Source: an uncultured Acetatifactor sp.
Lineage (GTDB): Bacteria; Bacillota; Clostridia; Lachnospirales; Lachnospiraceae
Length of the DNA stretch: 14,443 nucleotides
Direction of reading: 5' to 3'
Assembly: GCA_910585615.1 (NCBI GenBank)
Contig: CAJUFO010000093.1
Span: forward strand, 1-14,443
The notes under the pieces were generated by a model. The model did no database searches. It was not told the origin of the DNA and saw only the letters and a list, made by a program, of their open reading frames with translations. Of the stretch, positions 1-8,500 are shown piece by piece (the stretch's first letter is position 1; each line of letters starts with the position of its first letter). Made by a program: the position numbers and the translations under genes.

Positions 1-534
1 CCATCCATAGCTGTCCCTGCCGCTGTCCAGCACCGCATCCCAGTCCGCGTAAGGGGTGCCGTCCTCCGTATACAGTACAGCAGTACATTCCTGTATGACT
101 ACAACATTGAAGTCCTCCGTGTATGGCGGCGGGGTCTCCAGCGCCGGGTCCTCCACCGTGGCCGCAGGCAGCGTGATCTTTATGTCCAGCACTCCCGTGG
201 TCCCGCCCACCGGGAGAATCTCGTCATAGTACCAGTACCCGTCGCCGCCGTCCCGCCATCCAGGGCTGCCGCTGTACTCCAGCCCATAGATACTGCCCGC
301 GAAAGCCTTTGCCCGGACATAGCACTCCGCCGTCCCCGTATTGCCCAGCTGGACATGCTTGGTCCAGTCGGAGAACTGCTCCGTAATCTGGGACCTGGTC
401 CCCACCGCAATCCGATGGCCTCCCTTCGCCGTGGCGAATGTGGTGAAATAGGCCCTGGCGCTGCCCACGGAGGCTCCCGCCACAAGGGCCAGCGCAATGG
501 CAGCCGCACACACTGTCTTCTTCGTCCGCTTCAT
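1..534 (-). CDS. Secreted protein with SipW-type signal peptide (TasA/camelysin-like), C-terminus off window
   Basis: The frame is open from the ATG at 534 to the left edge (178 residues seen, no stop). The N-terminus begins MKRTKKTVCAAAIALALVAG and ends its hydrophobic stretch at SARA, directly followed by AYFTTFATAKGG. An A-Y-F-[TS]-[DT] segment after a hydrophobic core is the hallmark of SipW-dependent signal peptides, as in TasA and camelysin-type proteins. Around residues 100-113 is WYYDEILPVGGTTGVLD, a pattern I associate with the beta-sandwich of this class. The start is supported by AGGAGG (543-548) eight bases upstream, which overlaps the TAG stop of the preceding gene, so the two are almost certainly co-transcribed and probably coupled. 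In the family such proteins are exported and some form fibres or matrix components. Whether this one forms a fibre, decorates the pilus or is simply secreted cannot be decided from the partial sequence. A dedicated SipW-like signal peptidase may lie just outside the left edge (inference). Confidence 0.82.
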   Translation of the reverse strand, partial: MKRTKKTVCAAAIALALVAGASVGSARAYFTTFATAKGGHRIAVGTRSQITEQFSDWTKHVQLGNTGTAECYVRAKAFAGSIYGLEYSGSPGWRDGGDGYWYYDEILPVGGTTGVLDIKITLPAATVEDPALETPPPYTEDFNVVVIQECTAVLYTEDGTPYADWDAVLDSGRDSYGW

Positions 535-546
535 TCCTGCCACCTC

Positions 547-1683
547 CTACTCTCCGGCCTGGGCTTCGTCCGCGCCCGCGCCTGCCATGTCCTGGCGGTC
601 CGTGGTCCACTGGTAAGTGTTCCGCTCCGTGTCGTAGCGGAACCGGTTCTCTACGCCGTAGCCGTTCTTTGCTTCCTCATCGTAGGCATTCTCAAAGGCG
701 AAAGCGATGGGATCCCCCTCCGCCGTCACAGTCTTGCTCCCGTCATCGGAAAGGGTCACCTCGCAGTTGGCGCCGCTGTACACTTCCGTGACGGTCACCA
801 CCGCACCCGCCGGGATGTGCTCTAAGACGGCTTCCTTTGTGCCCGTTCCTGAAAAGGTAAGGGATACCACATTGCTGTAGACGATTTTGGCATCCGGCTC
901 CGCGCTCTCCCTGGCCACCACGTCAAAGACGAATGTCACGTCCCCCTGGGAGACATTGTGCTCCGTCAACGTCTTCACGATCCGGATGCTGCCATAGCGA
1001 GGCGCCTGGGCAGGCTTCAGGAATGCCTCCCTGCGGTACTGCCAGGCGTCATCCTGCGAGGTCTCATCGTACTGGTGTACAGACCAGGGCAGGGACACGA
1101 TCACAGGCGAGAACGTATAGGTATACTTAGGGCTGTCTGCCCTATCCACCATGATCAGGTACAGCCCCAGATCCATACCGGTAAAGGTCTCCGGCTCCGC
1201 CAGCTTTCCGTCCTCCCCTACATGGATGGCCCTCTCATATGTGGCCGGTATCCTGGGCTCTCCCACGGGATTGCCCTCCTGGTCCAGCTCGTAGACCAGC
1301 GCCACGGCCGCCTCGGACAGGTTCTTCCAGCCATCCTCCGATAGGCCCATCTCCCGCCATGCGCCGCTTTCCGCGCCTAAGCCGCCAAACGCTTCGGAGA
1401 GCTCATACTTTCCTGTATCCTGCATATCCGCCACTTTCCATGCATGGACGTTCAGCTCCCCGTTCGCGGTGCCGTCCGCCCCCGTAATCCGGGCCATGTC
1501 CGTGGCCATGGAGCTTTCGTCCTCTGGCAGCCGCAGAGCCAATGTGCCCTTTTCCTGCATATCCACTTTCAGGGCAGCCTGGACCCGGGGCACATTGCAC
1601 AGGACAACTGTCAGCACCAGGGCCACCAGGCCCAGGGCCGCCGGAATCTTACTCATCAGAATGCTTTTCTTGCGCATGTTCAT
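547..1683 (-). CDS. Secreted pilin-like protein lacking a cell-wall sorting signal
   Basis: This is a 378-residue exported protein. A lysine/arginine start and a hydrophobic stretch (residues 12-30) end in VPRVQA|A, a good signal peptidase I site. Residues about 40-215 resemble the N-terminal domain of Spa-type pilins: GLYLIMVDRA is followed by YTFSPVIVSLPW, the usual 'GxYLI...SP.LVSLP' pattern. Residues about 231-335 (from SIRIVKTLTEHN to IAFAFENAYD) look like an Ig-like beta domain of the kind annotated DUF7601 or DUF5979 in Clostridia. There is no LPXTG motif, no C-terminal membrane segment and no basic tail; the protein ends in a hydrophilic stretch. It therefore cannot be anchored or polymerised by a sortase through its own C-terminus. 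The gene overlaps the preceding sortase by 35 bases. The ATG at 1683 has GAGG five bases upstream; the ATG at 1677 (residue 3) has GGAGG seven bases upstream and is an equally good start. It may be a minor or terminal pilus subunit, or a secreted partner of the second sortase. Confidence 0.83.
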   Translation of the reverse strand: MNMRKKSILMSKIPAALGLVALVLTVVLCNVPRVQAALKVDMQEKGTLALRLPEDESSMATDMARITGADGTANGELNVHAWKVADMQDTGKYELSEAFGGLGAESGAWREMGLSEDGWKNLSEAAVALVYELDQEGNPVGEPRIPATYERAIHVGEDGKLAEPETFTGMDLGLYLIMVDRADSPKYTYTFSPVIVSLPWSVHQYDETSQDDAWQYRREAFLKPAQAPRYGSIRIVKTLTEHNVSQGDVTFVFDVVARESAEPDAKIVYSNVVSLTFSGTGTKEAVLEHIPAGAVVTVTEVYSGANCEVTLSDDGSKTVTAEGDPIAFAFENAYDEEAKNGYGVENRFRYDTERNTYQWTTDRQDMAGAGADEAQAGE

Positions 1684-2575
1684 CCCTCCCTCGTTTCGAG
1701 TCTTTTTTTCTTCTAACGCCTTTGCCCGTCATAATGAAGATGCCCATCAGTATGATCATGGCCAGTATCAGTACCAGGTAGAGCATATAGTAGCTCTGGA
1801 TGGATTCCACCATATTCCCCACCGGGGTCTTCTCCTCCGGTTCCTCCTCGCCGCTGTAGGCCGTCCGGCTCCCCCGGACCAGCAGGCGGTGGGAGTTCAC
1901 GCCATAGGGCGTGCAGGTCAGCAAGGTCACATAATCCTCCCCCGGCACCACCTGCATGGCGCCGGTGAGGGCTTCTAAGTCGTCCTTGTCTATCATGGGC
2001 AGGATGCTGTCCACCTCATAGGCAAACACTTCATCTAAGATATGGATATAGAAACGGTCCCCCGGCTCCATCTGGTCCAGGTCCGTGAACAGCTTTGCGC
2101 TGGGAAGCCCTCTGTGGGCCGCCAGCACGCAGTGGGTGCCATCGCCCCCTATGGGGAGCTTGGTGCCGCTCACATGCCCGATTCCCGTCTGGAGGATGTC
2201 GTCCGCCGTGCCGTGGTAGATGGACAGCCGGACATCTATCTTCGGGATGGTGAGATACCCCATAACCCCGTTCCCTGCGGCATTCAGGACTTTCCAGTAC
2301 TCCGTGTCCTCCAGGCTCGCGTCGCCGCTCCCCCCGCCGCCAAAGGCATCGCCGGTGAAGTCGTTCTGGGCAAAAGTGTCATTGAAGGCATGGGCCGCTC
2401 CCCATTCCCTGCTGTAATCCTCCGGCTCCAGCTCCGCCACCACCTCCTCGTAGGTGGAAATCAGCTTGCTCTGGCGGTAGGCATTCCACTGGTCGGACAC
2501 GGCGGGGTAGGCGAAGATGCCCAGCCCTATGAGGAATATCAGGGCGAACAGCAGATTAATCAGTTTTCTTTTCAT
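1649..2575 (-). CDS. srtC: Class C (pilin-polymerising) sortase, second copy
   Basis: This is a 308-residue membrane-bound transpeptidase. It cleaves LPXTG-type signals between Thr and Gly and joins the Thr to a lysine of the next pilin, outside the membrane. Residues 8-24 form an N-terminal membrane segment, and residues 262-283 a C-terminal one followed by a basic cytoplasmic tail; two such segments are usual for class C. The catalytic triad is visible: His154 in AAHRGLPSA, Cys221 in TLLTCTPYG and Arg230 in VNSHRLLVRG. Residues 70-80 (NDFTGDAFGGG) may be the active-site lid, normally DP[WF], here DAF. An ATG further upstream (2743) is open in frame, but it would add a Gly/Arg-rich tail with no family likeness. 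The ATG at 2575 has GGAGG at 2582-2586 six bases upstream and starts MKRKLINLLF, matching the neighbouring sortase. It overlaps the first sortase by 20 bases and closely resembles it, so the pair looks like a tandem duplication. Confidence 0.95.
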   Translation of the reverse strand: MKRKLINLLFALIFLIGLGIFAYPAVSDQWNAYRQSKLISTYEEVVAELEPEDYSREWGAAHAFNDTFAQNDFTGDAFGGGGSGDASLEDTEYWKVLNAAGNGVMGYLTIPKIDVRLSIYHGTADDILQTGIGHVSGTKLPIGGDGTHCVLAAHRGLPSAKLFTDLDQMEPGDRFYIHILDEVFAYEVDSILPMIDKDDLEALTGAMQVVPGEDYVTLLTCTPYGVNSHRLLVRGSRTAYSGEEEPEEKTPVGNMVESIQSYYMLYLVLILAMIILMGIFIMTGKGVRRKKDSKRGRDEHAQEKHSDE

Positions 2576-3575
2576 CTTGCTCCTCCGGCCAGTCGTTCTT
2601 CCAGCCCTCCGGCCAGTCGTCCCGCCAGCCTGCATGGCTCTCCGCCGCCGCGGGAGCCTCCGGGCGGCTCCCGGCCTCCCCGCAGTCATCCGTCCCGGAT
2701 TTCCTCCCGGCTCCTGCTGCCAGGTTCCTCCGCCTCCTGTCATAGAGATAGAGGAAAAGGATGAACGCTCCGGTAACCGACAGCCCCACCATGACCCACA
2801 GCAGATAGTTGGTGTGGATGCTGGGGCCGGAGTATGCCGCCATGGCCACCTCCATGTCCTCTATGTCCTCGAAGTCCACCCGGCTCCCCCGTACCAGCAG
2901 GCGGTGGCTGTTCACGCCATAGGGCGTACAGGTCATCAAGGTCACCAGGTCCTTGCCCTCCTCCGCGGCCAGGCTGCTGGTATCCGAGGGTTCTACTATG
3001 GATATGTGGTCAACCATGTAGCAGAGGCTGTCGTCCAACACGGAGAGGAAGAAATAGTCTCCCTCTGCCAATTGGTCCAAATCCGTGAACAGAGCCGCGC
3101 TGGGCAGGCCTCTGTGGGCCGATATCACCGCATGGGTGCCCTCGCCGCCTACCGGCAGGGAGCTCCCCTCCAGATGCCCCGCCGCCCTCTCCAGCACGTC
3201 TTCGTCCGTGGTGTGGTAGACGGGAATCTTCACGCCTATCTTCGGGATCTCCACATAGCCCATCATGCCGTCCCCGGTGAGGTTCAGGCTGGACATGTAT
3301 TCTTCACTGGGCTCCTCCCGGCTGGCCGCCTCGGCAAAGGAATCCGGGAGCACATAGGGCAGTAAGTTTTCATTGTAGGCCAGCGCAGCCGCCTTCTCCC
3401 CTGCGTAATCGATTTTCCCCTCAGAGGACCGCACCGCCACCGCCTCATCGTAGGTAGAAATCAGCTTGCTCTGACGATAATCGTTCCATTCGTTGGAGAT
3501 GAGGGGATACAGCAGCAGGGACAGACCGGCCAGGAACAGCAGGGCAAATATGAGTTTCGTCAGTTTGTTCTTCAT
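2556..3575 (-). CDS. srtC: Class C (pilin-polymerising) sortase, first copy
   Basis: This is a 339-residue pilus sortase directly downstream of the major pilin gene, the likely polymerase for it. Membrane segments are at residues about 8-24 and 257-278. The sortase core starts at MGYVEIPKIGVKIPVYH, with His154 in SAHRGLPSA, Cys216 in TLMTCTPYG and Arg225 in NSHRLLVRG, all in canonical context. A DSF at residues 78-80 is the best candidate for the lid that covers the active site in class C enzymes (usually DP[WFY]), so the lid is non-canonical. The C-terminal cytoplasmic tail is unusually long, about 60 residues, beginning DRRRRNLAAG and ending in a tryptophan-rich repeat (DDWPEGWKNDWPEE). The start has AAGGAG eight bases upstream. 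The 3' end carries the ribosome binding site of the second sortase. Class C is well supported; which substrate it prefers is not visible. Confidence 0.95.
   Translation of the reverse strand: MKNKLTKLIFALLFLAGLSLLLYPLISNEWNDYRQSKLISTYDEAVAVRSSEGKIDYAGEKAAALAYNENLLPYVLPDSFAEAASREEPSEEYMSSLNLTGDGMMGYVEIPKIGVKIPVYHTTDEDVLERAAGHLEGSSLPVGGEGTHAVISAHRGLPSAALFTDLDQLAEGDYFFLSVLDDSLCYMVDHISIVEPSDTSSLAAEEGKDLVTLMTCTPYGVNSHRLLVRGSRVDFEDIEDMEVAMAAYSGPSIHTNYLLWVMVGLSVTGAFILFLYLYDRRRRNLAAGAGRKSGTDDCGEAGSRPEAPAAAESHAGWRDDWPEGWKNDWPEEQDEKKTD
2583..2620 (-). repeat. Short direct repeat encoding the DWPE motif in the sortase tail
   Basis: The 14-base string CTCCGGCCAGTCGT occurs at 2583-2596 and again at 2607-2620 on the plus strand, 24 bases (eight codons) apart. 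A degraded third copy follows. It encodes the repeated DWPE of the first sortase's cytoplasmic tail and overlaps the ribosome binding site of the second sortase. Confidence 0.7.
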
Positions 3576-3624
3576 TCCGGGCTCTCCTTGTTGTTGTATT
3601 ATGGTTCTGTCTTTTTCAGGGGCC

Positions 3625-3650
3625 GCCCAGACAGGCTTTGCTGTCTGGAC
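3625..3650 (-). promoter_or_regulatory. Stem-loop between major pilin and first sortase
   Basis: In the minus-strand transcript, GTCCAGACAG pairs with CTGTCTGGGC across a six-base loop (CAAAGC). This gives ten pairs including one G-U. No T-run follows, so it is not a standard terminator. It lies in the 168-base gap 3576-3743, otherwise without recognisable features apart from the sortase ribosome binding site. A stem in this place would suit mRNA processing or protection of the pilin message from 3' decay, keeping pilin more abundant than sortase (inference). Confidence 0.6.
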
Positions 3651-3743
3651 GAATCCTGATTTGTTCTTTGGTGCTTCTGCGGGTCGTGCCTTGGCGGCGC
3701 TTCCCGGTTTGTTGCTTATCTTATGTACGCAATGGGGCGCGGC

Positions 3744-5405
3744 TTACTTCTCGGCCTTTCTGCGGGTGGCGAAGAACAGGCCTGCCGCGACAATCATGAT
3801 GGCACAGCCGCCGATTGTGAAGATGGTGGTGCCGACGCCGCCGGTGGAAGGAAGAGATGCGAGCTTGGTGTTCTTGATTTCATGAGTGTCGGAGACGTTG
3901 GACCAGTCGTTCTCATGTTCAGGTGTGCAGTTGATATTGGTTACTTTTCCTTTTTCATTAGCGTCATAAGTCGCTGTGTAAGTGGATGTATTCTCATTGT
4001 TCACCTTAATCGCATAGCTCTTTAATGTCCCGTCTCCATTATACACTGCTGTAATCTCTACCGGAATCTTCGCGTCATTCAGGGAATAACCTTCCGGAGC
4101 CTTGGTCTCCTGCAAAGTGTAAGTTCCTGCATCCAGGCCGGTAAAGGACAGATAACCATTTTCGTCAGAAACAGCAGCATAAGTTTTTCCGTCTGTTCTT
4201 GTCAAAGTGAACTCTGCTCCGGGAAGAGTCGTTGTCTCTATTTCCTCACCGCTATCCAGAATAATCTTTCTCACTTCACCGGTCTTAAGCAGTTCTTCCG
4301 TGAACTTGTTCCACGCGCTGCCATCGCTTCCAAACAGATTTGCATCAATGCCAAAGGTATAGGTATAGGTCTTGTCTTCAATCTCATTCGTCGCACCGCT
4401 GGGGTCATTGGTGTAGATTAATTTCGCCGTATTGGTGTTGGGATCAAAGTTGACTCCTGCGTCAGTTCCTAATACTGCATCATAGGTTACGACAACTGCT
4501 TCGCCGCTGTGCGCCAGTGCGTAAGCGGATGCGAAAGAGATTTCAAAGCTCTTCTTATCTTCAGCCGGAGTATAGGTATACGTATCCTTGGCCGCTGCAA
4601 CTTCCTGATTGTCAACCTTTACTACAAGGTTAGTCGGATCTGCCAGTGTCAGTCCTTTTCCCATTGTATCTGTAATCTTTACACTTACCTCAGTATAGCT
4701 TTTGCTGTAAGACGGAATCTTCGTACCAATCTCAAAATTTACGGTATCGCCGACTGCGACATCGTTTCCGCTCTCATTGCCATCGCTTGTGTCTTTACCG
4801 GTGCTTCCGGTAATCTTCTTGTCGATGGTGGGCTGCTCGGATTTTGCGTAGGCAGGGGTGGAGTTAAGGCTCCAGTTACTGTTTGCGTCTACGGTGCCAT
4901 TTACCAGCGTATTGTCATCACCGCTGCCCTCTACACTATAGTAGATACCAACCAACATAGGGTTATAGACTTCCTGAATTGCGGAACCCTCTACAATCAC
5001 TACCCAATAGCCTGCGCCAAGCGATTCTGAAAATGTCGTCAGACCTGTAGCTCCCTCCGATGCCTTAAGCGTCTCCTTTGTCAAATCAGCCAACAAGGTT
5101 TTATTCGCAGCAATCCCTGTCACTTCATTGGAAGTCGGCTCCAACATATTTGCCAGGGTAACACCCTCAGCTACCTTATAGCCTGTGAATCCCTTGTCAT
5201 TGTAGGTAGGCTCTACAATCCTGTAAGCTGTAACAGTAGCCCCTGCCTCTACGTTCTCCACAGTTGCTGTGGCTTTGTCCTCTGCTGTCGGCTTAATAGC
5301 TGTGGAGGCTTCGCCATTCCCCTCAGTTGCCAACACGGTCACGCTCATCCCCATGGCCATCACCACTGCCAAAAGCATGGCTAAAATCTTCCTCATCTTC
5401 TTCAT
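3744..5405 (-). CDS. SpaH/EbpB-type LPSTG-anchored major pilin
   Basis: This 553-residue protein is the probable shaft subunit of the pilus. The signal peptide MKKMRKILAMLLAVVMAMGM ends near VLATEG. Residues 30-185 form the N-terminal pilin domain, with GYWVVIVEG and YNPMLVGIYY strands. Lys188 in TPAYAKSEQPTIDKKI fits the pilin-motif lysine that receives the next subunit. Residues 190-345 form a middle domain with GDTVNFEIGTKIPSYSKSY, ITDTMGKGL and NTAKLIYTND, the pattern of self-crosslinking fimbrial isopeptide domains. Residues 395-470 are a Cna-B/SpaA domain with an E-box (TYTLQETKAPEGY, Glu433). The C-terminus has LPSTG at 518-522, a hydrophobic segment and RRKAEK. The start has AAGGA about ten bases upstream. 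The gene is clearly AT-richer than those around it: I count about 43% G+C in the line at 3961 against about 72% in the line at 12301. It is followed by two class C sortases, as expected for pilus operons. Confidence 0.96.
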   Translation of the reverse strand: MKKMRKILAMLLAVVMAMGMSVTVLATEGNGEASTAIKPTAEDKATATVENVEAGATVTAYRIVEPTYNDKGFTGYKVAEGVTLANMLEPTSNEVTGIAANKTLLADLTKETLKASEGATGLTTFSESLGAGYWVVIVEGSAIQEVYNPMLVGIYYSVEGSGDDNTLVNGTVDANSNWSLNSTPAYAKSEQPTIDKKITGSTGKDTSDGNESGNDVAVGDTVNFEIGTKIPSYSKSYTEVSVKITDTMGKGLTLADPTNLVVKVDNQEVAAAKDTYTYTPAEDKKSFEISFASAYALAHSGEAVVVTYDAVLGTDAGVNFDPNTNTAKLIYTNDPSGATNEIEDKTYTYTFGIDANLFGSDGSAWNKFTEELLKTGEVRKIILDSGEEIETTTLPGAEFTLTRTDGKTYAAVSDENGYLSFTGLDAGTYTLQETKAPEGYSLNDAKIPVEITAVYNGDGTLKSYAIKVNNENTSTYTATYDANEKGKVTNINCTPEHENDWSNVSDTHEIKNTKLASLPSTGGVGTTIFTIGGCAIMIVAAGLFFATRRKAEK

Positions 5406-5425
5406 ACTCTTCTTCCTTTCTTTTT

Positions 5426-5440
5426 ATGGGCACTGCCCAT
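5426..5440 (-). promoter_or_regulatory. Short palindrome just upstream of the pilin ribosome binding site
   Basis: ATGGGCA and TGCCCAT form a perfect seven-base inverted repeat around one central base, ending about 20 bases before the pilin ATG. It could act as an operator on DNA or as a small hairpin at the ribosome entry site. It is too short to be sure. Confidence 0.4.
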
Positions 5441-5515
5441 GATTTACAGTTACATTTGTGCGTAAACTTTTCTCCTATCCTTCTTCGCACCTCCCTCATG
5501 TTTTTATATAGACCA

Positions 5516-5543
5516 GCTCTCCCGCCCCAGGGGCGGAAGAAGC
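5516..5543 (-). promoter_or_regulatory. Strong GC-rich stem-loop between adhesin and major pilin
   Basis: The perfect palindrome CCGCCCC-A-GGGGCGG (5522-5536) extends on both sides to about thirteen pairs with one bulge (GCTTCTTCCGCCCC with GGGGCGGGAGAGC in the transcript). It lies 15-42 bases past the adhesin stop. The downstream sequence is TGGTCTATATAAAAAC, without a T-run, so simple termination is not supported. A TATGAT at 5546-5551 could be a weak -10 box that would place this hairpin at the very 5' end of a pilin message, but I see no matching -35. The stem may set the ratio of adhesin to pilin by partial termination, processing or 5' protection. Confidence 0.55.
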
Positions 5544-5557
5544 CGATCATATTAGAT

Positions 5558-8500
5558 TTATACGACTTTCTTCTTCCTGCCGCAAAAGGCATACGGCAGA
5601 GAGCACAGCATCAGCAGCGTACCTGCAGCCGCATAAGTCCCGGTGCCGGAGCCCCCTGTGGAGGGCAACGTATAAATCTCGCTGTTGCGGACTGTCAGTA
5701 CGGGTAAATCGCCATTGTCTTTTGCTATTGTTGCTTTGCCATCCCCTCCGGATATAGTCAATGTGCCATCTTTAGCTATGCTGATTCCTACCGGTTCTCC
5801 AAGCAGGGCATATCCCTCAGGGGCCTTCTCTTCCGTAAGCGTATAATCTCCTACCAACAGATTCCCGATATGCAGCCCCCCGCTCTCCACCGATAAGATA
5901 TCCACAGCTTCAGCCGGTTTGTTCGGAACCAATGCTTTAATCCAGACGGAATATCCGCTTTCTGCATTTCCGGTAAAGGAAAGCGTCTCCCCGGAGCTCT
6001 CCATCCTGAATTCCGCTCCTGACAGGTCCCTGTCTCCTTCTGCATCCGTTTTCCGGAGAAGAATCCCGTATTTTGCGTAGAAGCCGCTGTCATTGTTCCT
6101 GGAATCATAGACCAATTGCCTGGACTGCTTCATCTCGTCTATCGTCGGCAGTACAATGCCTGGGATGTAGGTATACTCTACTCTCTGGTCTATGGATTCC
6201 GGTACTGCCAAACCATCGGAATCCACCCCATCGTCCGCACCCTGATTCGGAATCGGCGCGTACCATTTCTTTATATTAGTATCACCACTGCTGAAGCGGA
6301 CTGCATAGGTTCCCGCCGGTAAATCCAAAAATTTATATTTCCCAGGCTCATAACCGCTGACGGCACTCTGTCCGTTTTCCGGATTTCCTTTCCGATAGCT
6401 GACCTGCTGTCCTGTGGATATGGAGACTGGAATCTTTGTACCCGGATAACAGACAGACTCATATGACTCTACCTTGTCTTTTAGGCCCTCGCAGCCGTCC
6501 CTCAGCTTCAGCAGTTCCACTTTCACGCCGAACACATAATCAATCGCGCCATCATTCCGGATGCCGTCTGCGTTGTAGTCCATCCAGACAAGGCCCTCCA
6601 GGTTGCGGGTGACAATCTGGCTGCGGTCTCCGGAAGACAGGCTGTCGAGCATCAGACGTCCATGAACCACATCTCCCGGCTCACCATCCGGCAGCCTTAA
6701 CGTGATGTGCATCTGTATCGTGCTTTTGCCGGGAATCGTACATTTATAGGCAATCGCCGTAATCTGTTTTGTCTGCTCATCAGGTTTCCACGCATTATCC
6801 GTTAATGAAAATGCTGTCCATACAGAGCTATCTCCAAAGTCCGTCCCTGTGACATCTGTGGCATCCCTATATCTCTCATCTGTCGTATAGTAGAACGTCA
6901 CATCCTCTGGCTTCACCCCGCCCCAGTCCGTCATACGGAACTCCTCAATCTGCGCTATCCCATGGTAACTGCTCTGGCCGATTCCATTCGCCGGCATAAT
7001 ATCCGCAATAACGCTGGGGGCTGCGTTCTCAGTGGCATTGTGCACTTTCATTGTAAATCCCAGCGAATCCCCCAAGTCCATAACCGTCTGGTCAGCCGTC
7101 TTGATGATAGTCAGGGCTTTCTGTTTGGAGATGGTGATGCTTGTGTTCGCCTCGTTCCCATATTTCGTGCCATGTATTGTCTCACCTTCGAGCTTGCTGT
7201 AAATGTCCGCGGAAATTTTGAGAATCTCATTATTCTTCACATCATTTTCCGGATCATCCAAATCTCCCACTGTACAGGAAAAATAAATGGGCGGGATATC
7301 TACTTTGGAACCATTCAGTTCATAGTCCTTTAATGTCCATGTCAGTGTGGTAACCCCAGTTTCCGGATTTACCTCTGCTACCGGTTCTATCTGTGTTCCC
7401 TTTATGGTACCGGATGTCTGGGCGCTCTTGTCCGGGATATACTCGCTGACTTTCCAATACGCGGAACCCTCTTTATATGTCAGGCCTTTCGGCAATGTCG
7501 CTTTCACGGTTATATCCGTCTTTACCGCCTCGGTCTCGCCGCTTCCTCCGGTATCGGTGGCGGAACGCACCGCGCTGGGCGTAATTACAAAATCTGCCGC
7601 CCGCTGTCCTGCATCCATGGAATACTGGTTCCGCGTGTTTCCGTTCTCCAGCGTCTGCGCCACCTTGATTCCTACCTGGGTCTGATAGCTGACTACATAT
7701 ACACAGTCGATGAAGTAAAATCCTCCATTGCCTTCCTGGAAAGTACCATCTTCATTAATTTGTGACTTCCTGGAGGTACCATATCCGTTTGCGCCATTCA
7801 GCCCCTGGCTATAGCCGCCTGTGCTGCGTCTCCAGTTGTTCTCACATTTCGGTTGCGGGAAAGTCTGCCACTGTTCACTCATCTTGTTGGTAGCGTTGGG
7901 CGACCAGGACGGGAAATCATAGTGGGTGTAACGCAGATAGTCCCAAACTGTCAATTTGCTTACATCGCCATCTGTATACTTCTCAGCTGCCAGCTTCTGT
8001 ACATCCCCTCTCGTCCATCCCTTGCTGTAGCTGCTGATAGCATATACATAGCCTGGTTCTACATCATCCTTAATCTTTCCGTGGACGAACATATGCAGAT
8101 GGTTCATCTGGGAGCGGTCGCTGCCCAGGGTACCGTCGTTGGATACATTCCTCACTTCCATCATGACTGCCACGCATTGCGCTCCGTCTTCCTTCAACTC
8201 CTCCATGCTGTCATACCAGATTAAGTCGTCCGCGTCCGCCCGCATCATCTCCTCATCATAGCCGTCTTCATTGGGTTTCAGTGCTTTGCCGTCCTTTGTA
8301 TGATTCCAGCCTTTTTTGTCTTTGGTGGTGCCATAAAGCATTTTGGGCCCCTGTGGCCTGTGCTCGCTATTATTGACATCATATCCATCCACAATGTCAT
8401 ACATAGGCCAGGTAGTCTGGGCATGGCCGACATACTCGAACTCCCGCCAGTTATAGGATGCCACACCTTCCGCCCCCTGTGGAGCTATCTCCCGCCAAGT

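Noticed and set aside
534..560. The pilin-like gene and the SipW-type gene are in the same frame, separated by one TAG and four codons, which could hint at a split or readthrough fusion.
   Set aside because: The second gene has its own AGGAGG at correct distance and a complete signal peptide right at its ATG, so they are two separate proteins.
2576..2743. The longer in-frame start of the second sortase at 2743.
   Set aside because: The added 56 residues are Gly/Arg-rich out-of-frame translation of the first sortase tail. The ATG at 2575 has a good ribosome binding site and matches the family start.
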